From Reyranella sp. (GTDB taxonomy: Bacteria; Pseudomonadota; Alphaproteobacteria; Reyranellales; Reyranellaceae), in the NCBI RefSeq assembly GCF_017305915.1, contig NZ_JAFKJN010000010.1, forward strand, positions 124,001 to 188,000: a stretch of 64,000 nucleotides of DNA, given 5' to 3'. Shown piece after piece: positions 42,537 to 51,097 of the stretch. Made by a program: the position numbers and the translations under genes. Within the stretch, counting starts at the first letter, position 1. Every line of letters starts with the position of its first letter. A model generated the notes under the pieces. It was not told where the DNA came from and did not search any database. It was given only the letters and a program-made list of their open reading frames with translations.

Positions 42537-43718
42537 TTATAGGGCCGCCGGCGAGCCGGGCAAGGCTGCGGCGCGCGGCACCAAGGGCTTCATGCCGAAC
42601 AGCGGCCGCACCCACGGCCAGGGCCGCACGCCCCATGCGTAGATCATCCAGGTAACGCCGAACGTCGCCAGCACGGTCAGCAGATAGCCGGGCAACGCCG
42701 GCACGTGGAAGACCAGCAGCCCGTAGACCGCGGCGACCGTGACGGTCTGATGAAGCATGTAGAAGGGATAGAGCGCCTCGGTCGCCTGCACGAGAAACGG
42801 CGGCCGCCGCGTCAGGTAGCGACTGCCCAGCCCGATGAAGGCGAACAGCCAGACGATCATGTTGAGCGCCAGCAAGGGTGCATAGACCGGCAGGCCGAAC
42901 AGGCGCACGTGCTCATTGGGCATCCTGTGGAAGATCACGACGTCGAGCGCCGTGAAGGTCGCGCAGCCCACCGCCACCGCCAGCCAGCACTGGCGCCGCA
43001 GCAGCGCCAGTATCGGCGGCGTGTTGAACACGAAGTCGCCGTAGAGCATCAGCAGCGCGGCCAGCGAGAGGCCATACCAGTCGCCGATCAGGTACTGGGC
43101 ATTGCGCGAGATCGGGCCCAATACCAGCATCGCGACCGCCAGCGGCGCGGCCATCAGCCAGTGCATCTGCGTCCTCGCCATCGTCCGCGCGAGCCAGTCC
43201 TGGGCCGCGCGGCCCGCCGGCGTGCGCATTGCCAGGAAGAGCGGCAGCAGCACGAAGCTCAGCACCAGGATGTAGCCGATGAACCACAGATGGACCCAGG
43301 CGAGGTTGCCGCGGTCATAGGCATGCGGCAGCCATTGCAGGAAGGAGCCGGCGAACTGGCCGTTGTACCGGCGCTCCAGGTAGATCTGCGGCGGCACGAT
43401 CACGAGGACGCCGAAGACCAGCGGCAGCGCCAGGCGGCGCAGGCGGTCGATCATGAACCCGACCGCGCCGTGGCTGGCGAGCGACAGCCCGATTGCGCCG
43501 CCGGCGATCATGTAGATCATCGGGATGCGCCAGCGGTTGGTGAACCGCATGATCTCGGCGAGCCAGGGCAGCGTGTCGGTGCTGTTGAGATGCCAGCCCC
43601 AGCCGCTCCACGCGAAGGCGGCGTGGTAGAGGATCAGCAGGCCAAACGCGGCGACGCGCAGCCAATCCAGATCGGCACGACGATCCATCACCCCGCCCCC
43701 CGCGAGGCCCGGCGTCAT
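42537..43718 (-). CDS. Acyltransferase_3-family membrane protein
   Basis: Integral membrane O-acyltransferase-like protein of 393 residues with about ten helices. It starts with DLDWLRVAAFGLLILYH near 17-33, the canonical first helix with the Arg and His used in acyl transfer. Such proteins acylate glycans, lipids or antibiotics. The start is ATG 43718 with GAGGGG 9 bp upstream; ATG 43688 (M-D-R-R) is an alternative. It is 13 bp behind a membrane-anchored LytTR regulator, which may control it. Confidence 0.86.
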   Translation of the reverse strand: MTPGLAGGGVMDRRADLDWLRVAAFGLLILYHAAFAWSGWGWHLNSTDTLPWLAEIMRFTNRWRIPMIYMIAGGAIGLSLASHGAVGFMIDRLRRLALPLVFGVLVIVPPQIYLERRYNGQFAGSFLQWLPHAYDRGNLAWVHLWFIGYILVLSFVLLPLFLAMRTPAGRAAQDWLARTMARTQMHWLMAAPLAVAMLVLGPISRNAQYLIGDWYGLSLAALLMLYGDFVFNTPPILALLRRQCWLAVAVGCATFTALDVVIFHRMPNEHVRLFGLPVYAPLLALNMIVWLFAFIGLGSRYLTRRPPFLVQATEALYPFYMLHQTVTVAAVYGLLVFHVPALPGYLLTVLATFGVTWMIYAWGVRPWPWVRPLFGMKPLVPRAAALPGSPAAL

Positions 43719-43731
43719 TTCCTTACACCCC

Positions 43732-44586
43732 TCAACTCCGAACGGTGACCAAGGCCTCGAAGCGCTGTCGATAGCGCCGACTCAGGTTTACCTCTGCGCC
43801 GTCGTGAAGGCGAATGCGCCAATCGCCGCTCACCCACGGTGTCACTTCCGCGACGCGCGCGATGTTCACAAGGTGTGACTTGTGGACCCGCACGAACCGC
43901 TTGGGATCGAGCTCGCTCTCCAGGCGGCTGAGCGACGAGCGGATCTCGAAGGTGTCGCCGCCGACATGCAGGATGGCGTAGTTGCCCGAGGCCTCGATCC
44001 AGTCGATGTCGGCGACCTCGACCAGGATCTCGCTGCCGCCGCGCTTGCGCACGGCGAAGCGCTCGGGCGTCGCCACAGGCGCAGGCTCGGGCACAGCTAC
44101 GGTCGCCGGCGTCTTGCGCAGCAGATAGTTCAGCGCGACCACGCCGGTGGTCAGCATGAGATAGGTCACGAGATCCTTGGCGAATTCGTACTGCAGGCGA
44201 TCCAGCGTGAGCGGGAAGCTGTAGGACACGCCGACGATGGCATTGAACCAAAGCAGCCGGAGCGCCGCCATGCCGCCAGTATGCAGCAGGCTGAACGGCA
44301 CCACCGCCGCGACATGGATCGCGAGGTTGCGGCGGTCGGCGAGCGGCCAGCGGCGATGCAGCCAGTACAGCGCGAACAACAGCGCCATGACCATGAGATG
44401 GCTGGTGATCTCGTCGACCAGCACGCGGCCCCAGGTGACGACGTGGCCGCGGCGCGCCTCGTCGCTGACGCCGACATGGGTGCGAGTCGCGATCGAGACG
44501 GCGAACAGCACCGCCCAGGTCGCGGGCAGGCGCCAGTCGATGCGCCGCCTGTCCATCGGGCCGTCGTCCATCGGGGCGTCGTCCAT
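43732..44586 (-). CDS. Membrane-anchored LytTR-domain transcriptional regulator
   Basis: Protein of 284 residues with four hydrophobic helices in the first half (about 24-36, 64-80, 90-112 and 137-155) and a LytTR DNA-binding domain at the C-terminus (about 180-280), with VEVADIDWIEASGNYAILHV and RFVRVHKSHLVNIARV segments. There is no receiver domain, so it would sense a membrane signal directly. The start overlaps the phaC stop as TGATG. It leads directly into the acyltransferase gene. Confidence 0.83.
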   Translation of the reverse strand: MDDAPMDDGPMDRRRIDWRLPATWAVLFAVSIATRTHVGVSDEARRGHVVTWGRVLVDEITSHLMVMALLFALYWLHRRWPLADRRNLAIHVAAVVPFSLLHTGGMAALRLLWFNAIVGVSYSFPLTLDRLQYEFAKDLVTYLMLTTGVVALNYLLRKTPATVAVPEPAPVATPERFAVRKRGGSEILVEVADIDWIEASGNYAILHVGGDTFEIRSSLSRLESELDPKRFVRVHKSHLVNIARVAEVTPWVSGDWRIRLHDGAEVNLSRRYRQRFEALVTVRS

Positions 44587-45833
44587 CACGGCGCCTTCAG
44601 CCAGTCGATCAGCGGCGTCCAGGCTGTTTCGCGGGCGCGACTGCTCACCATCATGCCGATATGGCCGAGCGGCAGGTCGAGACGCGTCGCGTTCTTGAGC
44701 CCGCGCCGCGGCTCGGCCAGCGCCGAGGCCGACAGCGGCGGCACGATGCGGTCGCCCGACGGGATCATCACCAGCGCCGGCTTGGCGATCTTCGACGGCA
44801 CGATGCGCTTGCCGCCGACCACCCATCGGCCGGTCCCGGGCAGGTTGTCGCCGTACCAGCCGATCAGGCAGTCGCGCGCGGTCGGGCCGGCCAGCGGCGC
44901 GCCTTCGTTCAGCCAGTCCTCGAGCAGGACGAAGTCGCGTGCCGGCTCGCTCGCCGGGTCCATGCCGAGGAAGCGGCCGAACTTCTTCACCGCCAGCCAC
45001 GGGTCGAGCGACCAGAACAGGATCTGCAGCATGTCGACCGGAAGCTCGCCGATCTTGTCGGCCATCTCGGCCAGCATCGGGCCCATCGACAGCAGGAAGG
45101 CATGGCCGGTCTTGTCAGCGTGGAAATCCCACGGCGCGGCCAGCAGCGCGAGCTTCGCCACCCGGCGCGGCCGGCGCGCGGCCAGCGCCACCGCGAGCGT
45201 GCCGCCCATGCAGTAGCCCATCACCATCGGCGCCCGGCGTGCCCGCTTGGCGACGAAGGAAGCGGCCCGTTCCAGGCGCGCCACGTAGGCCGTGAGGTCG
45301 AATTTGCGCTCCTCGGCATCCGGCGTACCCCAATCGACCAGGTACGGCCGCAGGCCCTCGGCGGCCATGGCGCGCAGGAGGCTCTTCTCCGCCGTGAGGT
45401 CGAGCACCTCCCAGTGGTTGATCAGCGAGGGGATCACCAGCACCGCGCGCGCCTCGCGCTTGCGAGCCGAGGCGTGGGTGCGGCCGTAATCGAGCAGGCG
45501 CGTGTTGCCTTCCTGCCAGGCGGCGGGGGGCGTCTCGAGACGGCGCCGCACGGGATGGCGGCGATAGGCCAGCACGCCCTCGGCCAGGCGATCCATGCGC
45601 CGGCCGATCTCGCGGTGCAGCGCCTGCTCGAACTGGCCGGCGCCGGCGCGCGCCTCGAGGGCGGCGACTTCCTGCTGCAACCGGGCGACCGCTTCAGGGG
45701 CGGTCGCGGCGGGCTTCGAGCTCGGCGACTCGCGCTTCCAGAGCTGCCAGGCGCTTTCGGAGCTCGCCCAGGTCATCAGCGCCGTGCTGAGATGCAGCGG
45801 CAGCGGGCGCGGTCCCAGACGCTGTTGCGGCAT
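44586..45833 (-). CDS. phaC: Polyhydroxyalkanoate synthase-like alpha/beta hydrolase, class III size
   Basis: Protein of 415 residues that would polymerise hydroxyacyl-CoA. The nucleophile is Cys208 in GYCMGGT, the cysteine lipase box of PHA synthases; Asp is in PSGDRIVP and His in PLGHIGMM. The size is near class III PhaC, not the nearly 600-residue class I enzyme. The start MPQQRLGPRPLPLHL is chosen because RLGPRPLPLHL appears conserved in related proteins as I recall and the reading frame is strongly GC-biased at third positions from there on. Its first 46 codons overlap, in another frame, a PhaE-like gene. Confidence 0.83.
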   Translation of the reverse strand: MPQQRLGPRPLPLHLSTALMTWASSESAWQLWKRESPSSKPAATAPEAVARLQQEVAALEARAGAGQFEQALHREIGRRMDRLAEGVLAYRRHPVRRRLETPPAAWQEGNTRLLDYGRTHASARKREARAVLVIPSLINHWEVLDLTAEKSLLRAMAAEGLRPYLVDWGTPDAEERKFDLTAYVARLERAASFVAKRARRAPMVMGYCMGGTLAVALAARRPRRVAKLALLAAPWDFHADKTGHAFLLSMGPMLAEMADKIGELPVDMLQILFWSLDPWLAVKKFGRFLGMDPASEPARDFVLLEDWLNEGAPLAGPTARDCLIGWYGDNLPGTGRWVVGGKRIVPSKIAKPALVMIPSGDRIVPPLSASALAEPRRGLKNATRLDLPLGHIGMMVSSRARETAWTPLIDWLKAP

Positions 45834-46026
45834 GAGAAGCTCCTTGGTGGGCCTGCAGCACGGCGGCCATCTGGGCATTCGCGGCGGCGAACAGGCGGGC
45901 AATCTGCTCGGTCAGTGCCTGATCCGTGGCGAGGCCCGAGAGCTGGCTCTGCCACAGGTCGAGATAGCGGCGGGCCAGCCGCTCGAAATCGTTCGCGCCG
46001 GGGCTGTCGCTTTCTTCCGAGGCCAT
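45694..46026 (-). CDS. PhaE-like small protein overlapping phaC
   Basis: Protein of 110 residues: an N-terminal helix FERLARRYLDLWQSQLSGLA near 14-33, an Ala-rich middle, and a C-terminal coiled coil LGELRKRLAALEARVAELEARR near 86-107. The DLWQSQ helix and the place before phaC recall PhaE subunits or PHA-granule helper proteins, though it is far shorter than Allochromatium PhaE. About 140 bp at its 3' end overlap the 5' end of phaC in a different frame, and both frames look coding. Divergent from phaR. Confidence 0.62.
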   Translation of the reverse strand: MASEESDSPGANDFERLARRYLDLWQSQLSGLATDQALTEQIARLFAAANAQMAAVLQAHQGASHAATASGTAPAAAASQHGADDLGELRKRLAALEARVAELEARRDRP

Positions 46027-46080
46027 GACGGCACTATAGCGTACGCCCCCCGGAAGCGCCTTTCGCAAGCGCGGCGCAGC

Positions 46081-46109
46081 TTGTCGCACTGCGGTATCGG
46101 GGTTAAGGT
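46081..46109 (+). promoter_or_regulatory. Putative phaR promoter
   Basis: TTGTCG (46081-46086) and TAAGGT (46104-46109) are spaced 17 bp and lie 35 bp before the phaR ATG; GTGAGGAG at 46127-46134 is the ribosome binding site. Moderate boxes only. Confidence 0.35.
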
Positions 46110-46143
46110 TCAGGTGTTGGGCGGGGGTGAGGAGCGCAGCGTA

Positions 46144-46809
46144 ATGGCCGATCAGCCAACACCGGATGCCGGGCCGAAGCCCGCGCCGGTCGTCATCAAG
46201 AAGTATGCGAACCGGCGGCTCTACAACACGGCCACGTCAGCCTACGTCACGCTCGACCACCTGTCGCAGATGGTGAAGGAAAAGACCGACTTCGTGGTCT
46301 ACGACGCCAAGACCGGCGAGGACATCACGCGCTCGGTGCTGACCCAGATCATCGTCGAGGAGGAGAGCAAGGGCGGCCAGACGCTGCTGCCGATCTCCTT
46401 CCTGCGCCAGCTGATCTCGTTCTACGGCGACAGCCTGCAGGGCGTGGTGCCGCAGTATCTCGAGATGTCGATGACTCAGTTCGCGCGCAACCAGGAGCAG
46501 ATGCGCAGCTACATGCAGAATGCGTTCGGATTCAATCCGTTCCAGCAGTTCGAATCGATGGGCAAGCAGAACATGGCGATGTTCGAGAAGGCCATGCGGA
46601 TGTTCAATCCGTTCGGTACCGGCCAGAATCCGGGCCAGAATCCGGGCCAGAACGCGCCCGGCCAGGCCCCCACCCAGGCCAACGGCGCCGCGCCCGATCA
46701 GGCCAGGCCGGAGCCGGCCGCCGACAAGGACGCCGCGGTCGAAGATCTGCAGCGCAAGCTCAACGAGCTGCAAGGCCAGCTCGCGGAACTCAGCAAGAAG
46801 ACCAGCTAG
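46144..46809 (+). CDS. phaR: Polyhydroxyalkanoate synthesis repressor PhaR
   Basis: Protein of 221 residues that binds PHA granules and represses phasin and PHA genes. The N-terminal DNA-binding PHB_acc_N domain (about 17-80) has the diagnostic IKKYANRRLYNT segment; one PHB_acc region follows (about 85-125, FLRQLISFYGDSLQGVVPQYLE). The C-terminal third is low-complexity, with three tandem GQNP-type units near 160-172 and a coiled coil near 200-218. It is divergent from the PhaE-like gene and followed after 3 bp by a DUF1289 gene. Confidence 0.95.
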   Translation: MADQPTPDAGPKPAPVVIKKYANRRLYNTATSAYVTLDHLSQMVKEKTDFVVYDAKTGEDITRSVLTQIIVEEESKGGQTLLPISFLRQLISFYGDSLQGVVPQYLEMSMTQFARNQEQMRSYMQNAFGFNPFQQFESMGKQNMAMFEKAMRMFNPFGTGQNPGQNPGQNAPGQAPTQANGAAPDQARPEPAADKDAAVEDLQRKLNELQGQLAELSKKTS

Positions 46810-46812
46810 CGC

Positions 46813-47010
46813 ATGGCCGACCCGGCGCCTCCGACCTATGCGGCGCGTCGCGTGATGTCGCCGTGCAAGTCGATCTGCATCATGGACACCAAGAGCAACC
46901 TGTGCGTCGGCTGCAAGCGCACGATCGACGAGATCGCGCGCTGGCCGATGATGCCCGACGACGAGCGCCGGAAGGTCGTCGATTCGCTGAAGTCGCGAAA
47001 GCTGCCGTAG
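46813..47010 (+). CDS. DUF1289 domain protein
   Basis: Protein of 65 residues matching DUF1289. The conserved core is SPCKSICIMD...LCVGCKRTIDEIARW, with four cysteines (18, 22, 31, 34) that probably bind zinc or an iron-sulfur group. The family is often near metabolic genes and its function is unknown. It starts 3 bp after phaR and probably shares its message; a palindromic repeat follows the stop. Confidence 0.85.
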   Translation: MADPAPPTYAARRVMSPCKSICIMDTKSNLCVGCKRTIDEIARWPMMPDDERRKVVDSLKSRKLP

Positions 47011-47015
47011 TTGTT

Positions 47016-47118
47016 GTCGTCCCGAGCGCAGCGAAGGACCTCATGACGCTTCCCCACGGAGGACGCTTGTCTTCGCTTTGCAGGCGCAATGAGGTCCTTC
47101 GCTTCGCTCAGGACGACA
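47016..47118. repeat. Palindromic repeat (GTCATCCCGAGCG family), divergent copy
   Basis: Arms GTCGTCCCGAGCGCAGCGAAGGACCTCAT and its near complement are separated by a 44-bp loop. Two mismatches between arms. It lies between convergent genes and could terminate both. Key arm positions are 47016-47044 and 47089-47117. Confidence 0.85.
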
Positions 47119-47122
47119 GAAG

Positions 47123-47932
47123 TTAGCGCCCCTTGAACGTAGGCCTGCGCTTCTCGCGGAAGGCGGACGTTCCCTCCTTGTAGTCCTCGGTCAGCCCGGT
47201 CAGCACGTTCTGGTCGGAGTCCATGTGCGCGGCGAGATCGTCGAGCGCATGGGCGAGGCGATTGACCGACGCCTTGGTCATGCGCACCGGAATCGGCGGC
47301 TGTTTGGCGATGCGCTCGGCGAATTCCATCGCCGTCGGCAGGGCCTGGCCGTCCTCGACCACCCGCTCGACCAGGCGCCAGTCGAGCGCCTCGGCCGAGC
47401 CGATGCGGTCGGATGCCAGGATCACCGCCTGCTTGGTGCGCGCCGGGCCCATCAGCGCCAGCATGCGCGGGATCGAGCCCCAGCTCATGTTCATGCCGAG
47501 CTCGACCTCGGGGATGCGGAAGTGCGCGCTTCGTCCGCAGAAGCGGAAGTCGAGCGACACCACCAGCGCCGCGCCGCCGCCGATGCAATGGCCTTCGATC
47601 GCCGCGATCGTCACCTGGTCCATGTCCTGCCAGGCCTTGCACATCCGGGGGCCGAGGCGCTGGCGCTGGATGCGTTCGCCGACCGCAAGCGTGTCGCGCT
47701 GGCGACCTTCGGGATCCTTGAGGTCGAAGCCGGCGGAGAAGGCCTTGGCCGAGCCGGTCAGGATCACCACCGAGGTTTCGAGATCGTCCTCGAAGTCGCG
47801 CGGGACGTCGCGCAGCTCGCGCATCGCCTGACCGGAGAGCGCGTTGATGTTGTCGCCGCGATCGAAGCGCACGACGGCGATGCGGCCCTGCGGCCCCAGC
47901 CCCTTCTCGACCTTGACGAAGCGGCGCTCCAT
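47123..47932 (-). CDS. Enoyl-CoA hydratase/isomerase (crotonase) family protein
   Basis: Crotonase-fold enzyme of 269 residues. The CoA oxyanion-hole segments are AFSAGFDLKD near 66-75 and AIEGHCIGGGAALVVSLDFRF near 108-128; the usual catalytic Glu position near 138-142 holds HFRIPEVELGM, with Glu present. It could hydrate or isomerise an acyl-CoA in fatty acid or aromatic degradation. Stand-alone gene, divergent from the serine hydrolase with 75 bp between starts. Confidence 0.87.
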   Translation of the reverse strand: MERRFVKVEKGLGPQGRIAVVRFDRGDNINALSGQAMRELRDVPRDFEDDLETSVVILTGSAKAFSAGFDLKDPEGRQRDTLAVGERIQRQRLGPRMCKAWQDMDQVTIAAIEGHCIGGGAALVVSLDFRFCGRSAHFRIPEVELGMNMSWGSIPRMLALMGPARTKQAVILASDRIGSAEALDWRLVERVVEDGQALPTAMEFAERIAKQPPIPVRMTKASVNRLAHALDDLAAHMDSDQNVLTGLTEDYKEGTSAFREKRRPTFKGR

Positions 47933-48007
47933 GCGTTCCTCCCGTGTTCCGCCAACCGTAGCGCCTCGGCTTTACAAGCGCGAGCCGCATGGCTTCTAGT
48001 GCGTCTC

Positions 48008-49621
48008 ATGTCGAAATCGATTGCCACCGTCGCCCTCGAACGCCGCGTCGACGCGCTGTTCGCCCGCTACACCAAGCCCGGCTCGCCGGGCGCCGTCGTC
48101 GCCGTGATGCGCGACGGCGAGATCGAGATCTGCAAGGGCTTTGGCCTGGCCAGCATCGAGCTCGGCGTGCCGATCGGACCGCGCACGCGTTTCCGCATCG
48201 CCTCGGTCAGCAAGCAGTTCACCGTGACCGCCGCGCTGATGCTGGCGGCCGAGGGCAAACTCAGCCTCGACGATCCGCCGCACAAGTATCTGAAGGAGTT
48301 GAAGCCACTGCCGGTCACCATCGACCAGATGATGCGCAACTCGAGCGGCCTGCCCGACTTCCTCGAACTGCTGCGGCTGGGCGGCCACGGGCTCGACAAG
48401 CCGGCGAGCGCCGCGGAGCTGCTCGACGCCGCTGCGCGCAACGGCCATCTCAACTTCGCGCCGGGCAGCCGTTTCCTCTACAGCAACACCAACTTCCTGC
48501 TGCTCGGCCACATCATCGAGCGGCTGACGAAGAAGACGCTGGGCGAGGTGCTGGAGGAGCGCATCTTCAAGCCGCTCGGCATGACCGACACCATGCTGGC
48601 GGCCGACTTCGGCACCGTGATTCCCAATCTCGCCACCGGCTATCTCGGCGACGACAACCAGGGCTTCCGCCGCGCCGCGCACGCCTATCCGCAGGGCGGC
48701 GAAGGCGGGCTGACCTCGACGGTCGAGGACCTGCTGACCTGGAGCCGGCACTTCGACGATCCGGTGCTGGGGCCGGTGCCGGGCAAGACGATCCCGACGC
48801 AGCTCGCGGCCGTGGCGCCGCTCACCGGCGGGCACGTCAACCGCTACCGCCGTGGCGTCGCCACCGGCGAGCTGCGCGGGCTCGACACGATCGGCCACGG
48901 CGGCCTGTGGCCGGGCTTCCGCACCGAGCTGCTGCGGCTGCCCAAGGTCGGGCTGACCGTCGTGGTGATCGCCAACCTCGCCAGCATCAATCCGTGGCGG
49001 CTGGCGCACGCCATCGCCGCCCACGCGCTGGAGAGCGACAAGCGGATCAAGCCCGCGCACGCTCCGGTCACCCAGGCCGAGGTCAAGCCTCTCGCCGGCA
49101 CCTGGTTCAATCCGGAGGAGCCCGGCCTGTTCCAGCTCGCCTGGACCAACGACGAGCCGACGGTGACGCAGAACGGCATGCCGATCGCGCTGGCCCGACG
49201 CGACGACGGCTGGTGGGGTGCCGAGGCGGGTTCGCTCGAGTTCGCGCTGAAAAGCGACAAGAACGGGCTGAAGGTCGATCTCGGCGCCGGCCGCACGCCG
49301 ACGTTCAAGAAGCTCGGCAAGCGCAAGGCCGTGCCCGCCGGCATCGTCGGCACCTATCGCTCGGCCGATTCAGGCGCGACCTGGACGATACGCAAGACCG
49401 ACGACGGCTATGCCGCCGATGTGAGCGGCCCGCTGATCGCCTCGGGCCCGGCCTGGAAGATCGAGGGCCTCGACGCCGACACCGTCGAGATCATTTCGCC
49501 GCCCGCCTGGATCACCGCCACCCAGCTCGCGCATCTCGTGAAGGACAAGGGCGGCAAGATCGCCGCCCTCGAGGTCTCGACCGGCCGCATCAAGAAGATG
49601 CGGTTCGAGCGAACGGCCTAG
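48008..49621 (+). CDS. Serine hydrolase, beta-lactamase class C / D-aminopeptidase type
   Basis: Protein of 537 residues. The catalytic domain (about 10-350) has the SxxK motif Ser66-Val-Ser-Lys69, the Tyr-Ser-Asn motif in FLYSNTNF, and HGG in IGHGGLWPG. A C-terminal region (about 360-537) forms two beta-barrel-like domains as in D-aminopeptidase DAP/DmpB types. No signal peptide is seen, so it may act in the cytoplasm on D-amino acid peptides or esters. It is not likely to be a resistance enzyme. Confidence 0.86.
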   Translation: MSKSIATVALERRVDALFARYTKPGSPGAVVAVMRDGEIEICKGFGLASIELGVPIGPRTRFRIASVSKQFTVTAALMLAAEGKLSLDDPPHKYLKELKPLPVTIDQMMRNSSGLPDFLELLRLGGHGLDKPASAAELLDAAARNGHLNFAPGSRFLYSNTNFLLLGHIIERLTKKTLGEVLEERIFKPLGMTDTMLAADFGTVIPNLATGYLGDDNQGFRRAAHAYPQGGEGGLTSTVEDLLTWSRHFDDPVLGPVPGKTIPTQLAAVAPLTGGHVNRYRRGVATGELRGLDTIGHGGLWPGFRTELLRLPKVGLTVVVIANLASINPWRLAHAIAAHALESDKRIKPAHAPVTQAEVKPLAGTWFNPEEPGLFQLAWTNDEPTVTQNGMPIALARRDDGWWGAEAGSLEFALKSDKNGLKVDLGAGRTPTFKKLGKRKAVPAGIVGTYRSADSGATWTIRKTDDGYAADVSGPLIASGPAWKIEGLDADTVEIISPPAWITATQLAHLVKDKGGKIAALEVSTGRIKKMRFERTA

Positions 49622-49647
49622 TCTCCTCTCCCCCTATCGGGGAAGAG

Positions 49648-50667
49648 TTACCGGAACGGGATCGCGTAGAGCAGGCCACCGTTGGTCCACAGCGCGTTCT
49701 GGCCGCGCTCGAGCTTGAGCGGGGTCTTGGCGCCGACATTGCGCTCGAAGCTGTCGCCGTAGTTCCCGACCTGCTTGATGACGTTGTACATCCACTTCTC
49801 GTCGACGCCGACCGCCTTGCCGTAGCCCGGCGTGGCGCCGAGGAAGCGCTTGATGGCAGGATCGTCGCTCTTCAGCATCTCGTCGACATTGGCCTGGGAG
49901 ATGCCCATCTCCTCGGCTTCGATCATGCCCATCAGGGTCCACTTCACGAGATCGAACCACTGATCGTCGCCATGGCGCACGATCGGGCCGAGCGGCTCCT
50001 TGGAAATGCGCTCGGGCAGGATGGTGTGCTCGCCCTTGCCGGCGAGCTGGCCGGCGCGCACCGCGGCGAGGCCCGAGGCGTCGGTGGTGTAGGAATCGCA
50101 GCGGCCGGCGGCGTAGGCCTGCAGCAGCTCGTCGAGCTTCTCGATCAGCACCGGCTTGAAGGTCATCTTGTTCTTGCGGAAATAGTCGGCGAGGTTGAGC
50201 TCGGTGGTGGTGCCGGGCTGCACGCAGATGGTGGCGCCGTTCAGCTCCCTGGCGCTCTTCAGCCCCGACTTGGTCGGCACGATGAAGCCCTGGCCGTCGT
50301 AGAAATTGACGCCGGCGATGTTGAAGCCGAGCGAGGTGTCGCGCAGCAGCGTCTGGGTCGCGTTGCGGGTGATGACGTCGACCTCGCCCGACTGCAGCGC
50401 GGTGAAGCGCTGCTGCGCCGTGGTCGGCGTGAACTTCGCCTTCTCGGCGTCGCCGAACATCGCCGCCGCGATCGCCCTGCAGAGATCGACGTCGAGCCCG
50501 GTCCATTTGCCCGCGCTGTCGGCGAAAGAGAAGCCGGCCAGCCCGGTATTCACCGCGCACTGCACGTAGCCCTTGGCCTTGACCGCGTCGAAGGTCTGGC
50601 CCGCGGACGCCGGCAGCGCGGCCCCGACGGAAAGCGCCGCAAGAGCGGCCAAAGTCTTGAGTTTCAT
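49648..50667 (-). CDS. General L-amino acid ABC transporter substrate-binding protein (AapJ-like)
   Basis: Periplasmic binding protein of 339 residues with a signal peptide (about 1-22, cleavage after ASA) and an SBP_bac_3 domain (about 33-260). Its ordering, with CVQPGTTTELNLADYF near 149-164 and the C-terminal extension GYGKAVGVDEKWMYNVIKQVGNYGDSFERN, is typical of AapJ/BztA. Cognate permease and ATPase genes are not adjacent; it is an orphan here. The start is ATG 50667 with GGGGGC upstream. Confidence 0.9.
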   Translation of the reverse strand: MKLKTLAALAALSVGAALPASAGQTFDAVKAKGYVQCAVNTGLAGFSFADSAGKWTGLDVDLCRAIAAAMFGDAEKAKFTPTTAQQRFTALQSGEVDVITRNATQTLLRDTSLGFNIAGVNFYDGQGFIVPTKSGLKSARELNGATICVQPGTTTELNLADYFRKNKMTFKPVLIEKLDELLQAYAAGRCDSYTTDASGLAAVRAGQLAGKGEHTILPERISKEPLGPIVRHGDDQWFDLVKWTLMGMIEAEEMGISQANVDEMLKSDDPAIKRFLGATPGYGKAVGVDEKWMYNVIKQVGNYGDSFERNVGAKTPLKLERGQNALWTNGGLLYAIPFR

Positions 50668-50715
50668 GAAGCCCCCTGTCTTATGACAGAGCGAGTGTAG
50701 CAAAAGCCGCGCCGC

Positions 50716-51096
50716 TCACGTCACGCCGATCAACGGCACGCCGTACGGCAGAAGCTGACGATCCTGAGTGACGAGGACGAAATGGTCGATGCGCGCTTGA
50801 GCGACGAGAAGCCGGTCGAACGGATCGGCATGATGCAGCGGCAACAAGCCTGCCGCGTCGGCATGCTGGGGCGTGATGTCGATGGTTTCGAATCCGTCTG
50901 TCGCAATCGCCGAGAGAACGTCGTGCTGAAACGCAAGCTTTCCGGTCTTGCGCTTGATGGCGATCTCCCAGACGCTGGCGGCGCTCACGACGATCCGATT
51001 GCCGGGATCGCTGATCGCATTGGCAGCTACGGCCGCGAGCCTGGGATCCTGAGCGTTCCACCAAATGAACGCGTGCGTATCGAGAAGCAGGTCCAC
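50716..51096 (-). CDS. vapC: PIN-domain toxin (VapC family)
   Basis: Ribonuclease-type toxin of 126 residues. The acidic active site is Asp6, Glu44, Asp91/Asp94 in HHADPFDR and Asp112. The start is GTG 51096, 1 bp after the antitoxin stop, which indicates coupling. It would cleave tRNA or mRNA when the antitoxin is lost. Autoregulation is likely through the palindromic operator upstream of the antitoxin. Confidence 0.9.
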   Translation of the reverse strand: MDLLLDTHAFIWWNAQDPRLAAVAANAISDPGNRIVVSAASVWEIAIKRKTGKLAFQHDVLSAIATDGFETIDITPQHADAAGLLPLHHADPFDRLLVAQARIDHFVLVTQDRQLLPYGVPLIGVT

Positions 51097-51097
51097 T

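Noticed and set aside
47989..50700. Plus-strand open frame of 903 codons spanning the serine hydrolase and amino-acid binding protein genes
   Set aside because: It is a shifted-frame reading of the serine hydrolase joined to the antisense of the next gene.
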